A stretch of 64,000 nt of DNA from Coenobita brevimanus (lineage: Eukaryota > Arthropoda > Malacostraca > Decapoda > Coenobitidae). Position numbers and translations under genes: made by a program. The notes under the pieces were generated by a model. The model was given only the letters and a program-made list of their open reading frames with translations, had not been told where the DNA came from and searched no databases. Shown here piece by piece: positions 21,576 to 34,933 of this stretch (the stretch's first letter is position 1; each line of letters begins with the position of its first letter). The DNA lies in contig CM064666.1 in assembly GCA_032717465.1 (NCBI GenBank), positions 19,817,011 to 19,881,010 on the forward strand, written 5' to 3'.

Positions 21576-21769
21576 ATTAGTCAGAGTCTCCAGTCTGATT
21601 ACACTTTGCTATCCACTGAGCATGAAGAGATTATGGATATTTGTCAGGTTAGGGTAAACCGACTAGAGATATCCTACTGAGCTAACGAGAATACGGTCAC
21701 AAGGGAAAGGTTGCCAACAGCTTACACACCAGCATCCCGTTGATGTAGTAGCTCGCTCCCTCGTGGGTC

Positions 21770-21860
21770 TTATCTCCTCGCCCCCTCGCTCCTCTGCCCG
21801 TCCGTCCTCGCCCCCTCGCTCCTCTGCCCGTCCGTCCTGGCCCCCTCGCCCGTCCGCGCT
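21770..21860. repeat. 30-bp tandem repeat, 2-3 copies
   Basis: Units contain CTCCTCTGCCCGTCCGTCCT and CGCCCCCTCG. They are surrounded by related CCGTCC/CTCGCTC words to about 21935. Confidence 0.8.
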
Positions 21861-22201
21861 CTTCCATCCCTTCGTCCTCGCTCCCTCGCTCGTCCGTCCT
21901 GCTCCATCACCCCTTCTCCCGTCCTCGCTCCCTCTCAGCACATCGGGTTCAGGGAAGCTGCGTGGTCGATGATGCATCTCCGCTCTTCTGTGCTCGCCTG
22001 TCAAAAAAAACAATTATCAAAACCTAATCTGCTTTTAGTGCTGTCTTATATCAAAGTAAAGCCACATATACAGGTTTAGGAAAAAAAAAATACGTACATT
22101 AGGTGTTTACGTCTTTACTCTTCAAGATTAATATTCAACCATTATTCAAAATTGAATTTTCTGCCATGTGTTACATTTGGCTAATTTCAATTCCATTTCA
22201 G

Positions 22202-22501
22202 GATCATCCAGTTACCTGTCTCATCGCTGAAGTTACTGCTGCTGCTGCTGCTGCTGATACTGATGACGACGGGGACGACGACGATGCTGCTGCTGCTGAT
22301 ACTGATGACGACGGGGACGACGACGATGCTGCTGCTGCTGATACTGATGACGACGGGGACGACGACGATGCTGCTGCTCATGATGCTGTCGCTCTTCCGT
22401 TGGTGGTGTATCGCCGCTCAGACAAAAACTCGTGTCCAGCAACCAAAAACGACAACCACAGACATGTCCGGCCGGAAAACCATACAACCATCATCAACGA
22501 A
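22202..22501 (+). CDS. Candidate exon encoding Ala/Asp-rich repeats
   Basis: The strongest host-exon candidate. The acceptor TTCCATTTCAG ends at 22201 and the donor GTAAGC begins at 22502, enclosing exactly 100 codons, open in phase 0. The centre is three near-identical 39-bp repeats (13 codons), each reading AAADTDDDGDDDD, after an Ala run encoded by GCT; a basic and polar tail follows. Asp-rich proteins of this kind are known among crustacean cuticle-calcification proteins, but that is only an analogy from composition. A second frame (Leu/Thr/Met-rich) is also open across the repeat, so the frame is not proven. In the tentative chain the next exon is 25768-25916. Confidence 0.4.
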
Positions 22502-22509
22502 GTAAGCTA

Positions 22510-25500
22510 ATAGATGACCTAAGACTACCACGCCTAACTTTACCCGGCCTAGAAAGCCAACCTAGTTGACCATAACTCTGCTGCCTAACCCACCTAAGCT
22601 TGCCCCATGACCCTCCCTGCTCCTGGCTACCCCCCACCCCCACCCCAGCCTGCCCTCCACCCTACCATCACTACACACTAGCGAGGCAACCTGTGGGGAA
22701 AAAGATTAAACCATATAAGTATAAAAGGTTAGAACATATTATTACAAGAGATTATTAATAAGTGCATGTAAAGGATTAAGTAGTGCATTCAAAAGTTTAC
22801 TCGTTTGTTCATATAATTATAAATGCTCACTTGCAACAGCGATTATCGCAAAATTATAAGCAAATATAATAGCAATTTATAAAATTATTGCATATACCTG
22901 TTGCTGAAGCTGCTGTGTTGATCCTTCAGTACGATGACGCCCGTATAATTGTATTCTGGCTGCCTCTGACGGATTTATTCAGATCAAGGAGGGTGTTCAA
23001 CAGAAGGGATTAAAAGCAGCCTCCATCCATCCATTTTGGTGCTGGAGAGGGACACCGTGTGGTGGCACTGATGGTACCAAAAGGATGGTGGGCTGCAGGA
23101 CGGGTAACTTCATGGTTCATACATGCATCTCTCGTAGTGAAGGTGTTCATTCTTGCTTGACATTCACTCCTCACTGCTGCTGAACATTGTGCCAGCGAGC
23201 GAAGTAGAGCCTGGAAAAAAATGCAGAGTTTAGCTAATTTGTGGAGACGAAGATTGAGGCGAAATACGAATATGTCATTTATATTACTGAGACTTATTTA
23301 GCCATAGCATTTTGTATTTCTGCCACTGCACTTGGTGACAGAGGAAGTAAAAGAACGATATTGTGGACCAGATTAATGAGAGAACTGATATAAAAACGAC
23401 CCAGAAATCAGGGTATTATTGCCAATTATTACAGTCAAGCCCGTCGGGTATTCCAGCCTTTCCTATGACAAACTCCTCAAATTAGAAGAGGGAGGGGGTC
23501 TTCTCTATGACATATCCTTCGCAAATGTGTCATATTTTAGAGGTTAAGTTTGATTACGTTAGGTCAGGTTAGGTTACGTTAAGTTAATTTAATAAAGAAA
23601 TAAATAGGCGAGAATTAGCCTCAAAACCATTCGAAATATGGGTAAATTCTGCCCCTAGTGAAAAAAAAAATGAAAAGAAAAAGTTATCTCGGTCGATTTC
23701 AAGGATTTTATTTCGTATTTGACTTCAACCCCAAATAGTGGTTAGGCATCACTTGTGGTGGAAATTACTCTAAATCATTCGAAACAGGGGTAAATCCTAC
23801 CCCTAGTGAAATAAAAAATGAAAATACCCCGACTGTAATAAACGATAAAAAACCCGAAATCAGTTTGAACCTCTTCAGTTCTATGACAGTCTTTTTTGTT
23901 TGGAGCATGCTGGCTTCAGACGATTTAATTGAACATAGGACTTGTAATAGTGAAGGGGTTAAGGCTATATCAGATCCCACTAGACAAAAAATTCTCTTAA
24001 GCGGATTTAAATAGAGAGAATAATAGGCAAAATATGCTATATTGAAGGAGTTAATTGCATTCTTGAAGGCACATCAATGGCAGAAATTGATCCTGTAATA
24101 AACCCTCCCAGTCTGCTATCAGGCAACCACCAGACGATTTTATTCAGCTTAAGGGATCTCTCGTAGTCAAAGGATTAATGAAGGCTGTGTCTAACCTCTC
24201 CAGTTTGAAAAAATAATCCCCACATTTTGAAAACCTATCCCTGGTTACAGAAAAATACCCATAATTCTTTTAATTCGTAAATATAAGGTAAATGCTGTTG
24301 TCTTCAGGTGCGAGGAATAAAATCGGATAATTAGTCATCGGTTCACTGGGGTTAACGGGAGGATTTAGTCACGATCAGGCACCAACATACGTGGCCTATT
24401 GCCATTCTTACTGTTTGTGGCAGAGTAGGAAAATTTCTTATTGTAAAACTATATATACTAAAAATGAATTAGGCAGACAGCAGGCAGTAATGAGGACAAG
24501 AGTCTTGGTGTTGGCAGCATTGATATTTCACAAAGTTGAAAATAGAGTCTGCCGGCTTCCTTCACCTCACTGGCAGACATATTGCAAAGACCGGTAAAAT
24601 TCCTAAGAATATCTGGCTATTTCTTATTAAAAAAATAATATGCATTAAATTAGAGCTTCTTTTCCGCCGAAAGCCACCAAAAACTTGGAAAATAAGTCAC
24701 GCTTGAAATAATACACTTTTAAATTCCCTTAACAGACCTGAAATTGAGAGGAAAAATCGCCAAAGTCATCAGCTGGGCAGGTGGAGCCAGGAGACCCGTC
24801 TTGTAGGGCGTCTGGGGTTCAAATGAGAGGCAGTGGTCGCCGCCATAACGTCATCAGCTTGGTTAGTTCACCGCATCGCCATCAGAACCACACCCGCCTA
24901 CCCACCCCCACCTGCGCTTGTTTTCCCGCCATTTTAAGGTCAGTTTATGCTAATATTACTACTTCTAGTGCTATATTCCTATATTTTATCGTAGAATTAA
25001 TACAGCTGACTTAGATCTCGCGCAAATCATATCCTAGGTTAAATAATGGGATCATAATTGCCTTGAAACCAGTGTTACTAGTCGAACTCCATCCTGTACA
25101 CTTTTCCTTACGTATGTTAATTCCCAAGCTCATGATTCTTCTTTCTGTATTATTACTGTTGAATATGTCCTACCGAATTACTGATACTAAGTTAAACAGA
25201 TAAAGTTAATAAGCTTCGTTTCACCTTATTCTTCGAAGCCTCATATTTGGATCGTTATCTCGGTACTGTTTTACTCTCTTGATCTCCATTCCTAACTCTG
25301 TATAAAACTAGGCCATAAGAGCATATGTCTAGCATACTTCTAGAGCATTCTTCTAGAGCATATATCTTCCGGTACTGTCATAAGGTGTGATTTTGATATA
25401 TAGATTATTTTGAAAATTTTTTAGGGAGATAGTACTGTCTTAGATATTTCATACAAGCATTCCTACTGTGCTGGGTCTTCTTTCCTTTATAGACTATTTC

Positions 25501-25670
25501 TAGAGCTTAGATAGAGTCCTAGGAGCCTGATAGTGTTAATACTGGTACCATTAACCCTGTCATGGTCGGGACAGCTCCTATTCAAGTCGACATCAGGGTA
25601 TTTTAAGTAGAGTGAGTGAAAGTGGTCTACAAGTGAGGGTGTGTGTGGGTGCTTGGTGAGTGTGTGGGGG
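22510..25670. other. No supported gene; would be intronic in the tentative model
   Basis: Mostly AT-rich unique-looking DNA. A CCTAA-rich patch lies at about 22530-22600. A TTAGGT-like patch lies at 23535-23585. Two related segments contain GGGTAAATYCTRCCCCTAG at about 23640 and 23790. Short open frames around 24391-24597 and 24781-25014 show no recognisable domain. Confidence 0.4.
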
Positions 25671-25767
25671 TTGGGTTTGTGTGTGTGTGTGTGTGTTAAG
25701 TCATAGTATAGATGTGTTGTGTTTATACTGTGTCGATGGAATTTCACATGATCTTTATCCCCAACAG

Positions 25768-25916
25768 CACCAGGGCCTGAACCACACAACCAGCAACACC
25801 ACCACTCTCATCACCCAGGGAGGTATGCGCTCCAGGAACACCACCAGTGGGGGAGAAGTAGCCTGTTTGGAGGGCCTTGTTCTCGTCACGCATGCCATCT
25901 CACTCAACGGATGGAG
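25768..25916 (+). CDS. Tentative exon immediately before a giant GT tract
   Basis: The acceptor TTTATCCCCAACAG ends at 25767 and the donor GAG|GTATAG begins at 25917, the GT microsatellite starting a few bases later. In phase 0 it is open for 49 codons rich in Asn/Thr (HQGLNHTTSNTTT near the start), then a hydrophobic stretch (VACLEGLVLVTHAISL). The remaining two bases join in frame to the 28125 candidate. No family is recognised. A different frame is also open here. Confidence 0.28.
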
Positions 25917-25919
25917 GTA

Positions 25920-27468
<1,549 letters not shown>

Positions 27469-28124
27469 GGAGGTTGGGAGGTGCATATGTTAAAGAATGA
27501 TACAGTATATAATTATGTCAGTGGTGTAAATGACGATGGTATGGTGTAAAACTGTGTTTGTGTGCGTGTATGAGAGACAGAGATTGAAATGGAGATAGAC
27601 AGCGATAGAGATAGAGACAGACACAGCGAAACACATAGCCAGTGAATTTGGCAGAGCAGAGCTGCACGCCAGACCTCACACCACGGAGGTCTGGCTGCAA
27701 CTGATGTCTTTCTCGCTGCCACACTCGCCCCGACTCCACTCTGACCCCAGCTCGAAGGATTTTCCAGTCTATTCTCCTTAATTTGCTTGTAATTCCACCT
27801 GATTTTCCACTATGAGGTAATACACTAGCGATAAATTAATGTTTTTAGAGGGATTTTGATAATTTGGCAAAGTTATTGTTATGTATGCTGTACGATCGAG
27901 TGTTTGAAAGATTGGTTTGCCAGACGCACAACGGAAGGTTGGATCAATAATTGACGTATTTTTTAATGTTTATATTTATTTAATGGGTAGTTTTTGTCCC
28001 AGCACAGCACACCATATCATCACACACACAATACATGCATCACAACACACCCCAGCACACCACAACAGGCAGTGCAGCTGCCAGATCACATAACCATCCT
28101 TAAACACCCCCTATCTCCATACAG

Positions 28125-28260
28125 GAGGACGGTGGACTTCAGGAAATGGAAAATTCAGCCTGCAGTCCACTGGGTTCACATACAGACCAACCTACGACCA
28201 CAAGAACAGCAGGAGCAACAGCAACAAGGGGTGATTAAAACGAAGTCTACGAGTGTGTAA
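28125..28260 (+). CDS. Tentative terminal exon with stop and poly(A) signal
   Basis: The acceptor CTATCTCCATACAG ends at 28124. Joined in phase to 25768-25916, the frame reads RTVDFRKWKIQPAVHW, then a Gln-rich segment (EQQEQQQQ), and stops at TAA 28258-28260. AATAAA lies 19 bp downstream at 28279. Another frame of the same interval is also open to a stop at 28236. A related segment (CACTGGGTTCACAT and following CAA repeats) occurs at 33891-33945, so part of this block is repetitive. Function unknown. Confidence 0.3.
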
Positions 28261-28278
28261 TTGATTTTATTGCAATCT

Positions 28279-28284
28279 AATAAA
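28279..28284 (+). terminator. Candidate poly(A) signal AATAAA
   Basis: Canonical hexamer 19 bp after the stop of the tentative terminal exon. Isolated hexamers are common in AT-rich DNA, so support depends on the exon model. Confidence 0.25.
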
Positions 28285-28299
28285 TGGAATACACCACAG

Positions 28300-29300
28300 T
28301 AACATTCATTGCACCCTCAGTAGCGTAGGAACCCGAGGAGAGGCTTTTAAAAACAATACATTTACCCTAGTTACCCCTTCATTAATCATAGAAAACGGTT
28401 GAGTCGGAAATTTTAGGGGTAAACAAAAATATTTGGGTCTCCCCTCATCACCATCATCATACGACACATGATATCCGAAGCAGTGTCGACCATAGCTAAC
28501 GATAGAGGTGTGTGTGTGTGTGTGTGGGTGGGTGGGTAAGGGTGGCGATGACATGTTGGTTCAGAGGTTATGACAAACAGCTGGCCTGGCAACTTAGTCA
28601 GACGTAGACCAGATTACTTGGCCTGTCACTCTGGTCTGGCTCCTCTCTATCGAGGCAGGTAGTGTTCTTATGGTATTATACAGTGTCCCAGGATTTATTT
28701 TGGGGTGTTTTATTTTTCCGAGACCCATCAGTTGTGCCCCGTATATTCTATCAGTCCAACTTTGTCTTGACGTTAGTACAGTTAGTCCTTTTGATTATTA
28801 TTGATAAATCTATAACTTTTCGTGTTTTCGTAAAATCTAGCCAATCTGACCTTTTTTTTCGATACATCCAGAAAGTCAGGTATTCAAAGACACCATTTTG
28901 TACATGGGGGTCAATAACATACTCAGAACTCGTAACATAAATTGTATTGGTTACAATTACTCGTACATCTGAATGTAATGACTTAATAATTGCATGTTGA
29001 ATTATGGCTCACGTTTTCACTAAGTAATTAATAGACTCAGATCTGTACCTAACAACTGAGGCTCACATAGGCTTCAGAGACTTGAACTGAGTGAAGACTA
29101 GCATAATTTACCTCTTTCCTGATATAAAATACATCACTATAACTAAGCCCTTCTAGCCTTGGGTCCCTAAATGTTAGACTTATTCACTTGGTTTAGTGTG
29201 GATATAAGGTACATATTCCCGTTGTCTGAGACTCCCTAGCACCTCTTTCTTGCCTGTTTTGCATATTACACATTAAGATACACTAATAACATACGTAGAA
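28300..29300. other. No gene seen
   Basis: AT-rich unique-looking DNA with a short GT/GGGT tract at 28509-28545 and a segment at about 28345-28420 (TTTTAGGGGTAAAC) weakly like repeats near 23.6 kb. Confidence 0.4.
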
Positions 29301-29310
29301 ATAATCTTAA

Positions 29311-31830
29311 GAAAAAGGTGCTACAAGGAATAGTGCCAAGATGGTGATAGCCAATACCCTCTTCAGGCAAAAAATGATCCACAGGTATACATGGCGAGTG
29401 ATGAGAAGGGTGGGTGGTGAACTGAATGAAAGGAAGGCAAAGATTGATTATGTGTGTGTGGATGAAAGGATGCGAAGATGTGTAATGGATGCAAGAGCTT
29501 ATAGAGGTTGGGTGAGTGGACTTTCTGACCACTACTTGGTGGTGGCCAGAATTAGGATTCAAGTAAGACGGAGGAATAGAAGAAGGAAAAGACGAGAGGA
29601 AGGAGTAGTTGCAAGGAGAGTGGAAAGGTTACAAGAGGTTGAGAAAAAGGCAGAGTATAAGAGAGAAGTGGAGGAACGATTGGGCAATTATGAATTGGAG
29701 CAGATGGGAGACGTGGAAGGTGTGTGTAGGATATTTACAGAAGAAATATGTGCAGCATGTGATGTGGTGTGTGGAAGGAAGAGAAGACGGAGGGGGGTGC
29801 AAGGAACAGCGTGGTGGACCGAAGAGGTGAGACAGGCTGTGGCACAAAAGAAGAAAGCATACAATGATTGGATGAGAAATAGGGGCGTGGAAGAAGTTGA
29901 GAGGCGGAAGAGAGAGTTATATGTAGAAAGAAAGAGAGAGGTGAAAAGATTAGTAAGAGAGAGTAAGAAGAGAGTGGATGAGGAATTTGGAAGGAATTTG
30001 AGTGTAAAGTGGAGGGACTGTAAGAAAATGTTCTGGAAAGAGGTGAAAAGAGTAAGACAGGGTGGAAGTGAAGTTAGCAGGAGAGTGAAAGATAAAAATG
30101 GTAGATTACTAGTGGAGAAGGGAGAAAAAGTGAGCAGATGGAGAGAACACTTTAAGGAACTGTTGAACATAGAGGATGGAAGTAATGCGAGTATATGTGG
30201 CTGGGGAATGGCTGGGAGAAGGAGGGAGGTGAGAAAACAGGAAGAAATCAGTAGGATAGAAGTTGTGGAAGCAACGAAGAAAGTTAAATCGGGGAAAGCC
30301 CCAGGAATTGATGGAGAGTGTGGTGAAATGCTGAAGCATGGGGGAGAGATAGTAGTAGAATGGATGTGGAAGATGTGCAGATTGGCCTGGGAGGAAGGTA
30401 GAGTCCCGGAGGATTGGAAGTCAGGTATAATTATTCCCTTGTACAAAGGAAAAGGGGAAAAAGAAGTGTGTGGTAATCATAGGGGCATTTGTCTTCTTAG
30501 TAGAATAGGAAAAGTGTATGGTAGGATACTTATTGACAGAGTTAGAGAAAGAACAGAGAAATTAGTTGGAGAAGAACAGGGAGGCTTTAGGAAGGGAAGA
30601 GGTTGTGTAGATCAGATATTCATTCTTAGATCTTTAGTGGAAAAGTTTCTAGAGAAGGGAAAGAAGTTGTATGCGGCTTTCATGGATTTGGAGAAAGCAT
30701 ATGACAGCGTGGATAGACAAGGATTGTGGAAAGTGTTAAGAATATATGGAGTAGATGGGAAGTTGTTGAATGCTGTGAAGAGTATATACGATGGTGCGAA
30801 GGCTGCAGTGCGTGTGGATGGTGAACTAAGTGAATTTTTCTCTTTGAAAGTTGGGTTGAAACAGTGATGTGTCATGTCTCCATGGTTGTTCAATCTGTAC
30901 ATGGGTGGGATAATAAAAGAGGTACAATGTAGGGTAGTGGATGTTGGAGTGGCCCTGGTGAGAGAGGATAGTGTTTGGAAACTCCCTGTACTGTTGTTTG
31001 CAGATGATACTGTGTTGTTGAGTGAAGACGAAGGGGAGCTGCAAGGCTTGGTGGATGAGTTTGGGAGAGTGTGCAAGAAACGAAATCTAAAGGTGAATGT
31101 AGGGAAGAGTAAAGTGATGGTCTTTGAGAAAGGTGAAGTCAGTGAATGTACAGCGAGGTTGGATGGTGAGGAATTGGAAAATGTGAGTACGTTTAAGTAC
31201 TTGGGTAGTGTGATGAGTAAGGATGGAGGTTTGGAGGGTGAAGTGCTTGAAAGGGTACAGCAGGGAAGAAAGGTTGCTGGTTCTTTGAAAGCAGTGATAA
31301 GAAACAGGGAAGTGAGCATGGAAGTGAAAAAGTTACTATATGACAGTATTGTGATACCAACTCTAACGTATGGAAGTGAAGCTTGGACGTTGTTGGAAGG
31401 ACACAAGTCAAGAGTGAAAGCAGTGGAAATGAGTTATTTAAGAGGAGCCTGTGGAGTCACATGGAGAGACAGGCTGACGAATGAGGATATAAAGGAGCGT
31501 CGTGGTGTGGATGTGGATGTGATAGGAAGCGTTATGAGAACACACTGAGGCGGTCTGGCCATGTGGAGAGGATGGAGGGTGAATGACTGACGAAGAGAGT
31601 ATATGTGAGTGAGGTGGAGGGGGGAAGAGGGAGGGGGAGGCCGAGGATGAGATGGAGGGAGGGGAAGGCCGAGGATGAGATAGAGGGATGGGGTGGAGAG
31701 GTATATGAGAGAGGGGGGTGTGAGTTGGGAGCAGGGCAGTGAAATGGCGGGGGACAGGGCGACTTGGAGGCGATTTGTTTGTGGCCACCCCAAACGGGAT
31801 TGAGGCGTCTGGCAATAGATAGAGATAGAT
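29311..31830 (+). mobile_element. RTE-like LINE (family A), 5'-truncated
   Basis: Contains the end of an apurinic-type endonuclease domain, a full reverse transcriptase region, the C-terminal region and a 3' end reading GGGATTGAGGCGTCTGGCAA followed by an (AGATAG)n tail. The start lies in the endonuclease domain; an in-frame TAA at 29308 marks where element similarity stops. Fragments of the same family occur in this window at 33005-33150, 38143-38830, 56825-58505, 58553-59268 and 60612-60795, all in the opposite orientation. Confidence 0.85.
29341..31548 (+). pseudogene. LINE family A ORF2: endonuclease C-terminus plus reverse transcriptase, broken
   Basis: Two consecutive open segments in one frame. 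The first (29341-30867) starts inside the endonuclease domain (KIDYVCVDERM, then the SDHYLV signature of the APE-type active site), followed by a long basic linker and RT motifs (GKAPGIDG; DWKSGIIIPLYKGKG; GFRKGRGCVDQ; AAFMDLEKAYDSVDR). It stops at TGA 30865-30867, where the copy near 57.8 kb has a Gly codon in a conserved RT motif; the frame resumes at once (30874-31548) with FADDT, the RT catalytic box, then KVNVGKSKV and the thumb-like C-terminus. A second stop and frame losses follow after 31545. It is an inactive copy of an enzyme that nicks target DNA and reverse-transcribes its own RNA. Confidence 0.85.
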
Positions 31831-31849
31831 AAAAGATTAAATAACTAAA

Positions 31850-32026
31850 GCTAACACTGATTTGAACTAATACACATCTGGTCCACAATGTCGTGCTGGA
31901 GTCTGCTGGCTTGACGCTGCTTCCTTGCCACACTGGTCATACCCTGCTGAAGTTTGGTCTGCCCTGCTGTGAGAAGCCTGACGGTGGTGTGGTGTCTTCC
32001 CCTACTCTGAGATGCCTGGTGGTGGT

Positions 32027-32059
<33 letters not shown>

Positions 32060-33000
32060 AGGGTGTCGTGTCTTCCCCAGCCGTGAGATTACTTGCTGCT
32101 GCTGCTGGTGATCTGCCCTGACCTGCCGAGAGAAGCCTGGTGGTGACGGTGTGGTCTGCCTTGCAAGTCGGGTCGCTCCCCTCCAGGATGTTCTGTGGAC
32201 AAATGCTACTTTTGAATGCATATTTTATATTGCTGTCTCTGTTAATGTAATCTATACTGAAGTATTAATAATGAAAACTTAAATTTTCTGTCTTGTTTCA
32301 TTTCCTTTTTAACTGTGGCTTTGTCTTAATATAGGTGATAAGTATATTGCGCTCTGCAGTCTTGTGTGTTGTGGGGACGGCTTTTGTGATGAGCTAAGAC
32401 ATTCTGATCGCTTCACCAAATTACTACTCAGCCTTGTGATCAGTGGACATAAAAGATTATACAATACAATGATATACAGCTAAGCATAAAAAAGGTTATG
32501 GGAATTCTCCACCATGCAATCAGTGGACCTACTCGTAAATTAAAGCCTATATTATAAAGCCAAGCCTGAAGACGGTTATGAGAAGTAGATAATGATGCAG
32601 GATAGACACTGGTAATGTTCACTGAGCCGTGCCCGCAACACACAAGAACTGGGTGGCGTAATATATGGACCACCTTGTATAATGAGAGGCCGTAAGTGTG
32701 TGCTGACTCACAAACTTGCCATCAATGTCCCGTCATAACTATTATTGTGTCTTGTAGGAAGCACAAAGAAAACAGGCCACAGAATACCTCCTTGTCTCTC
32801 GTTCCTCCTACACAAACATACACGCATTTCACTTTAACTTGGCATTGAGTTTCATTTAAAGCATACGAGACTGTCACCCAGGTCAGTAGCAGAAACAGCC
32901 AATACTACAATTCTACATCCTTTCCACAGCACTCATCCGTGACTAGCATCATATTCTAGTGATAACTATTGCTACTACTCGGCAAACAGTATGGAAACTA
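31850..33000. other. No gene; trinucleotide repeats and a diverged duplication
   Basis: Holds TGG/CGG triplets (32022-32062) and a GCT run (about 32093-32107) inside loosely repeated GAGAAGCCTGGTGGTG-type sequence (31960-32150). At 32430-32600 a segment containing ATCAGTGGAC and GGTTATGRGAA recurs twice. The rest is AT-rich. Confidence 0.5.
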
Positions 33001-33004
33001 TAAG

Positions 33005-33150
33005 CTATCTGTCTATCCATCTATCTATAGCCAGACGATTTAATCCTGTAAGAGGTGGCCACAAACAAGTCGCCTCTATGCCACCATGTCCTCTGTCATT
33101 ATGCATCACTCCCCCTAATTCACACACACCCTCTCTCATATACATCCTAA
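33005..33150 (-). mobile_element. LINE family A 3'-end fragment
   Basis: On plus it begins with a CTATC tail, then AGCCAGACGATTTAATCC and GGTGGCCACAAACAAGTCGC, the reverse complement of the family A 3' end. Only about 150 bp remain. Confidence 0.75.
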
Positions 33151-34225
33151 CTCCATCCTCCACTTATATGCAATTCATTAAAACAACCGTGAATTACTGT
33201 CGCACAAGCTGAGCCCTAATCTTACCCAACACAAACACGAAGAAGCTTTAAAGAACAGAAAACAATACCTTAATAGCAGAGGACACTAAGACCACAAGTA
33301 CTGACAGCCTACACCAAGAAACATAACTAATTTCAGTCAGAGACCAAGTGAATATGAGAGACACACAGTTCGTCACTTCAGCTCAAGATCCGTCCCACCC
33401 TTGTAACCTTATGTTGCATCCTCCTCTCCACAAAGAAACAAAATCGAATAACCGCCCAACACTACACAGATTATCTTTGCAACATATCCCCTCCTCCACC
33501 CGACTCTACACTTCCCAGACACATACATAAACTCACAAACACCCCAGCCAGCCAAAACTTTCTATACCAAACACATACATCAACACACAGACACCCCAGC
33601 CAGCCAAAACTTTCTCTACCAAACACATACATAAACACACAGACACCCCAGCCAGCCAAAACTTTCTGCCAAACAGCATCCTTCATGTGCCACTACCGGC
33701 CATACACCCTTCAGACACTGCCGAACCCAGAGACACGAGTACACCAACCTTCCTTGCTTCAATAATAACACAAAATATAACACACATACAATCCCCTGTG
33801 CTCATACTGCAAAGTGGCGCCCCCACACCACAGCACACCCACTCACTTCCTGCACCACACCACCACAACACAGACAATCCTTCAACATAGCACTGGGTTC
33901 ACATCCAGAGGAGCCTAAGATGTAACAAGAACAACAACAACAACTCAGGCCAAGTTAAAGTGAAACGAGTATAGTTACGAAAGGAAAATTATTGCAAGTT
34001 ATTGTGTAAGCGCTCCGGGTACACAAAGTTACAAGGCCACAGGGAACGGACTGCATACCGAGGGTTATAATACTGTGGCGGCTTAGGGGGCTTTATACCA
34101 CCTTTTCTTCAGTGATTTATTATTCAAGCGAGCGAGCGTAGAGAGCAAGCGAGCGAGAACACTATATGACATGGTATAATAGGGTGGCAGAGAACAGCGC
34201 CAAGACTGTGTTGTCTAGGAAACTA
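33150..34225. other. No gene; short repeats
   Basis: A 62-65-bp unit (GCCAGCCAAAACTTTCT with CAAACACATACATMAACACA) recurs about three times at 33530-33675. 33891-33945 resembles 28168-28225. GCGA repeats lie at 34130-34165. Confidence 0.5.
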
Positions 34226-34229
34226 TTAA

Positions 34230-34279
34230 CCCTTTAACCGCGGGTATTGTTTTGGTCTGACTGTCCTCCCCCGCGGGGG
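34230..34279. repeat. piggyBac copy 1, transposase-3' terminal repeat region
   Basis: The terminal CCGCGG lies at 34238-34243 and a second CCGCGG inside the 12-bp palindrome CCCCCGCGGGGG at 34268-34279, 33 bp further in. Probably transposase recognition sites. Confidence 0.7.
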
Positions 34280-34933
34280 TTTCAGCCAAATGTAAACAAA
34301 CCTTTAAACCTTAATAACTCTGCACAGAATAAAGCTAGAGAAAAAAATAAGGTTCCATTAGAAAGTACTAACCTTCAGCTTTCCATTGATGTAGGTTTCA
34401 TGACTTTGTTGACTTTCACAGGACGGGGAGAGCCGTTAGAAGTGAGGGGTGTGAAATAACTATTTTACGCCCCACACACCAGTACCAAATGCCAACCACT
34501 CTCTCATAATAGTAATATAAACATATATGAACACTGTACATACGATAAACACCCACTCTGTGTTCACTGAGGTAGGTAAAAGGCACTTCCCTGCAGCTGC
34601 ACCCGCTCTTCACTGCGGCGGCACCCGCTCACTGACGTTTCATGCGATCTTTTCATTCTTTCTAACTTCTAATATTATTTTACATATAATCTGGGCAATA
34701 TACATTATATTTACACTGCACTTATTACTATATTGCGTCACTGGCGCATCACAGAATTACACAAGTGCCGCAGAATTCCACAAGTGCCGCAGATTCTCTT
34801 ATTACATTATCACTTATTATACTGGCCAATATTTACATTTTTTTCTAGGCAAAATATCCCTTATTACTACATTATCCAATTATTGGCTTGGCAAAGCACG
34901 TCACTGTCGCATCACTATATATCACTGTCACTT

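Noticed and set aside
27669..27694. Perfect 9-bp hairpin with 8-nt loop (CCAGACCTC)
   Set aside because: Seen, but a single stem of this size is expected occasionally by chance and nothing around it suggests a terminator or RNA gene.
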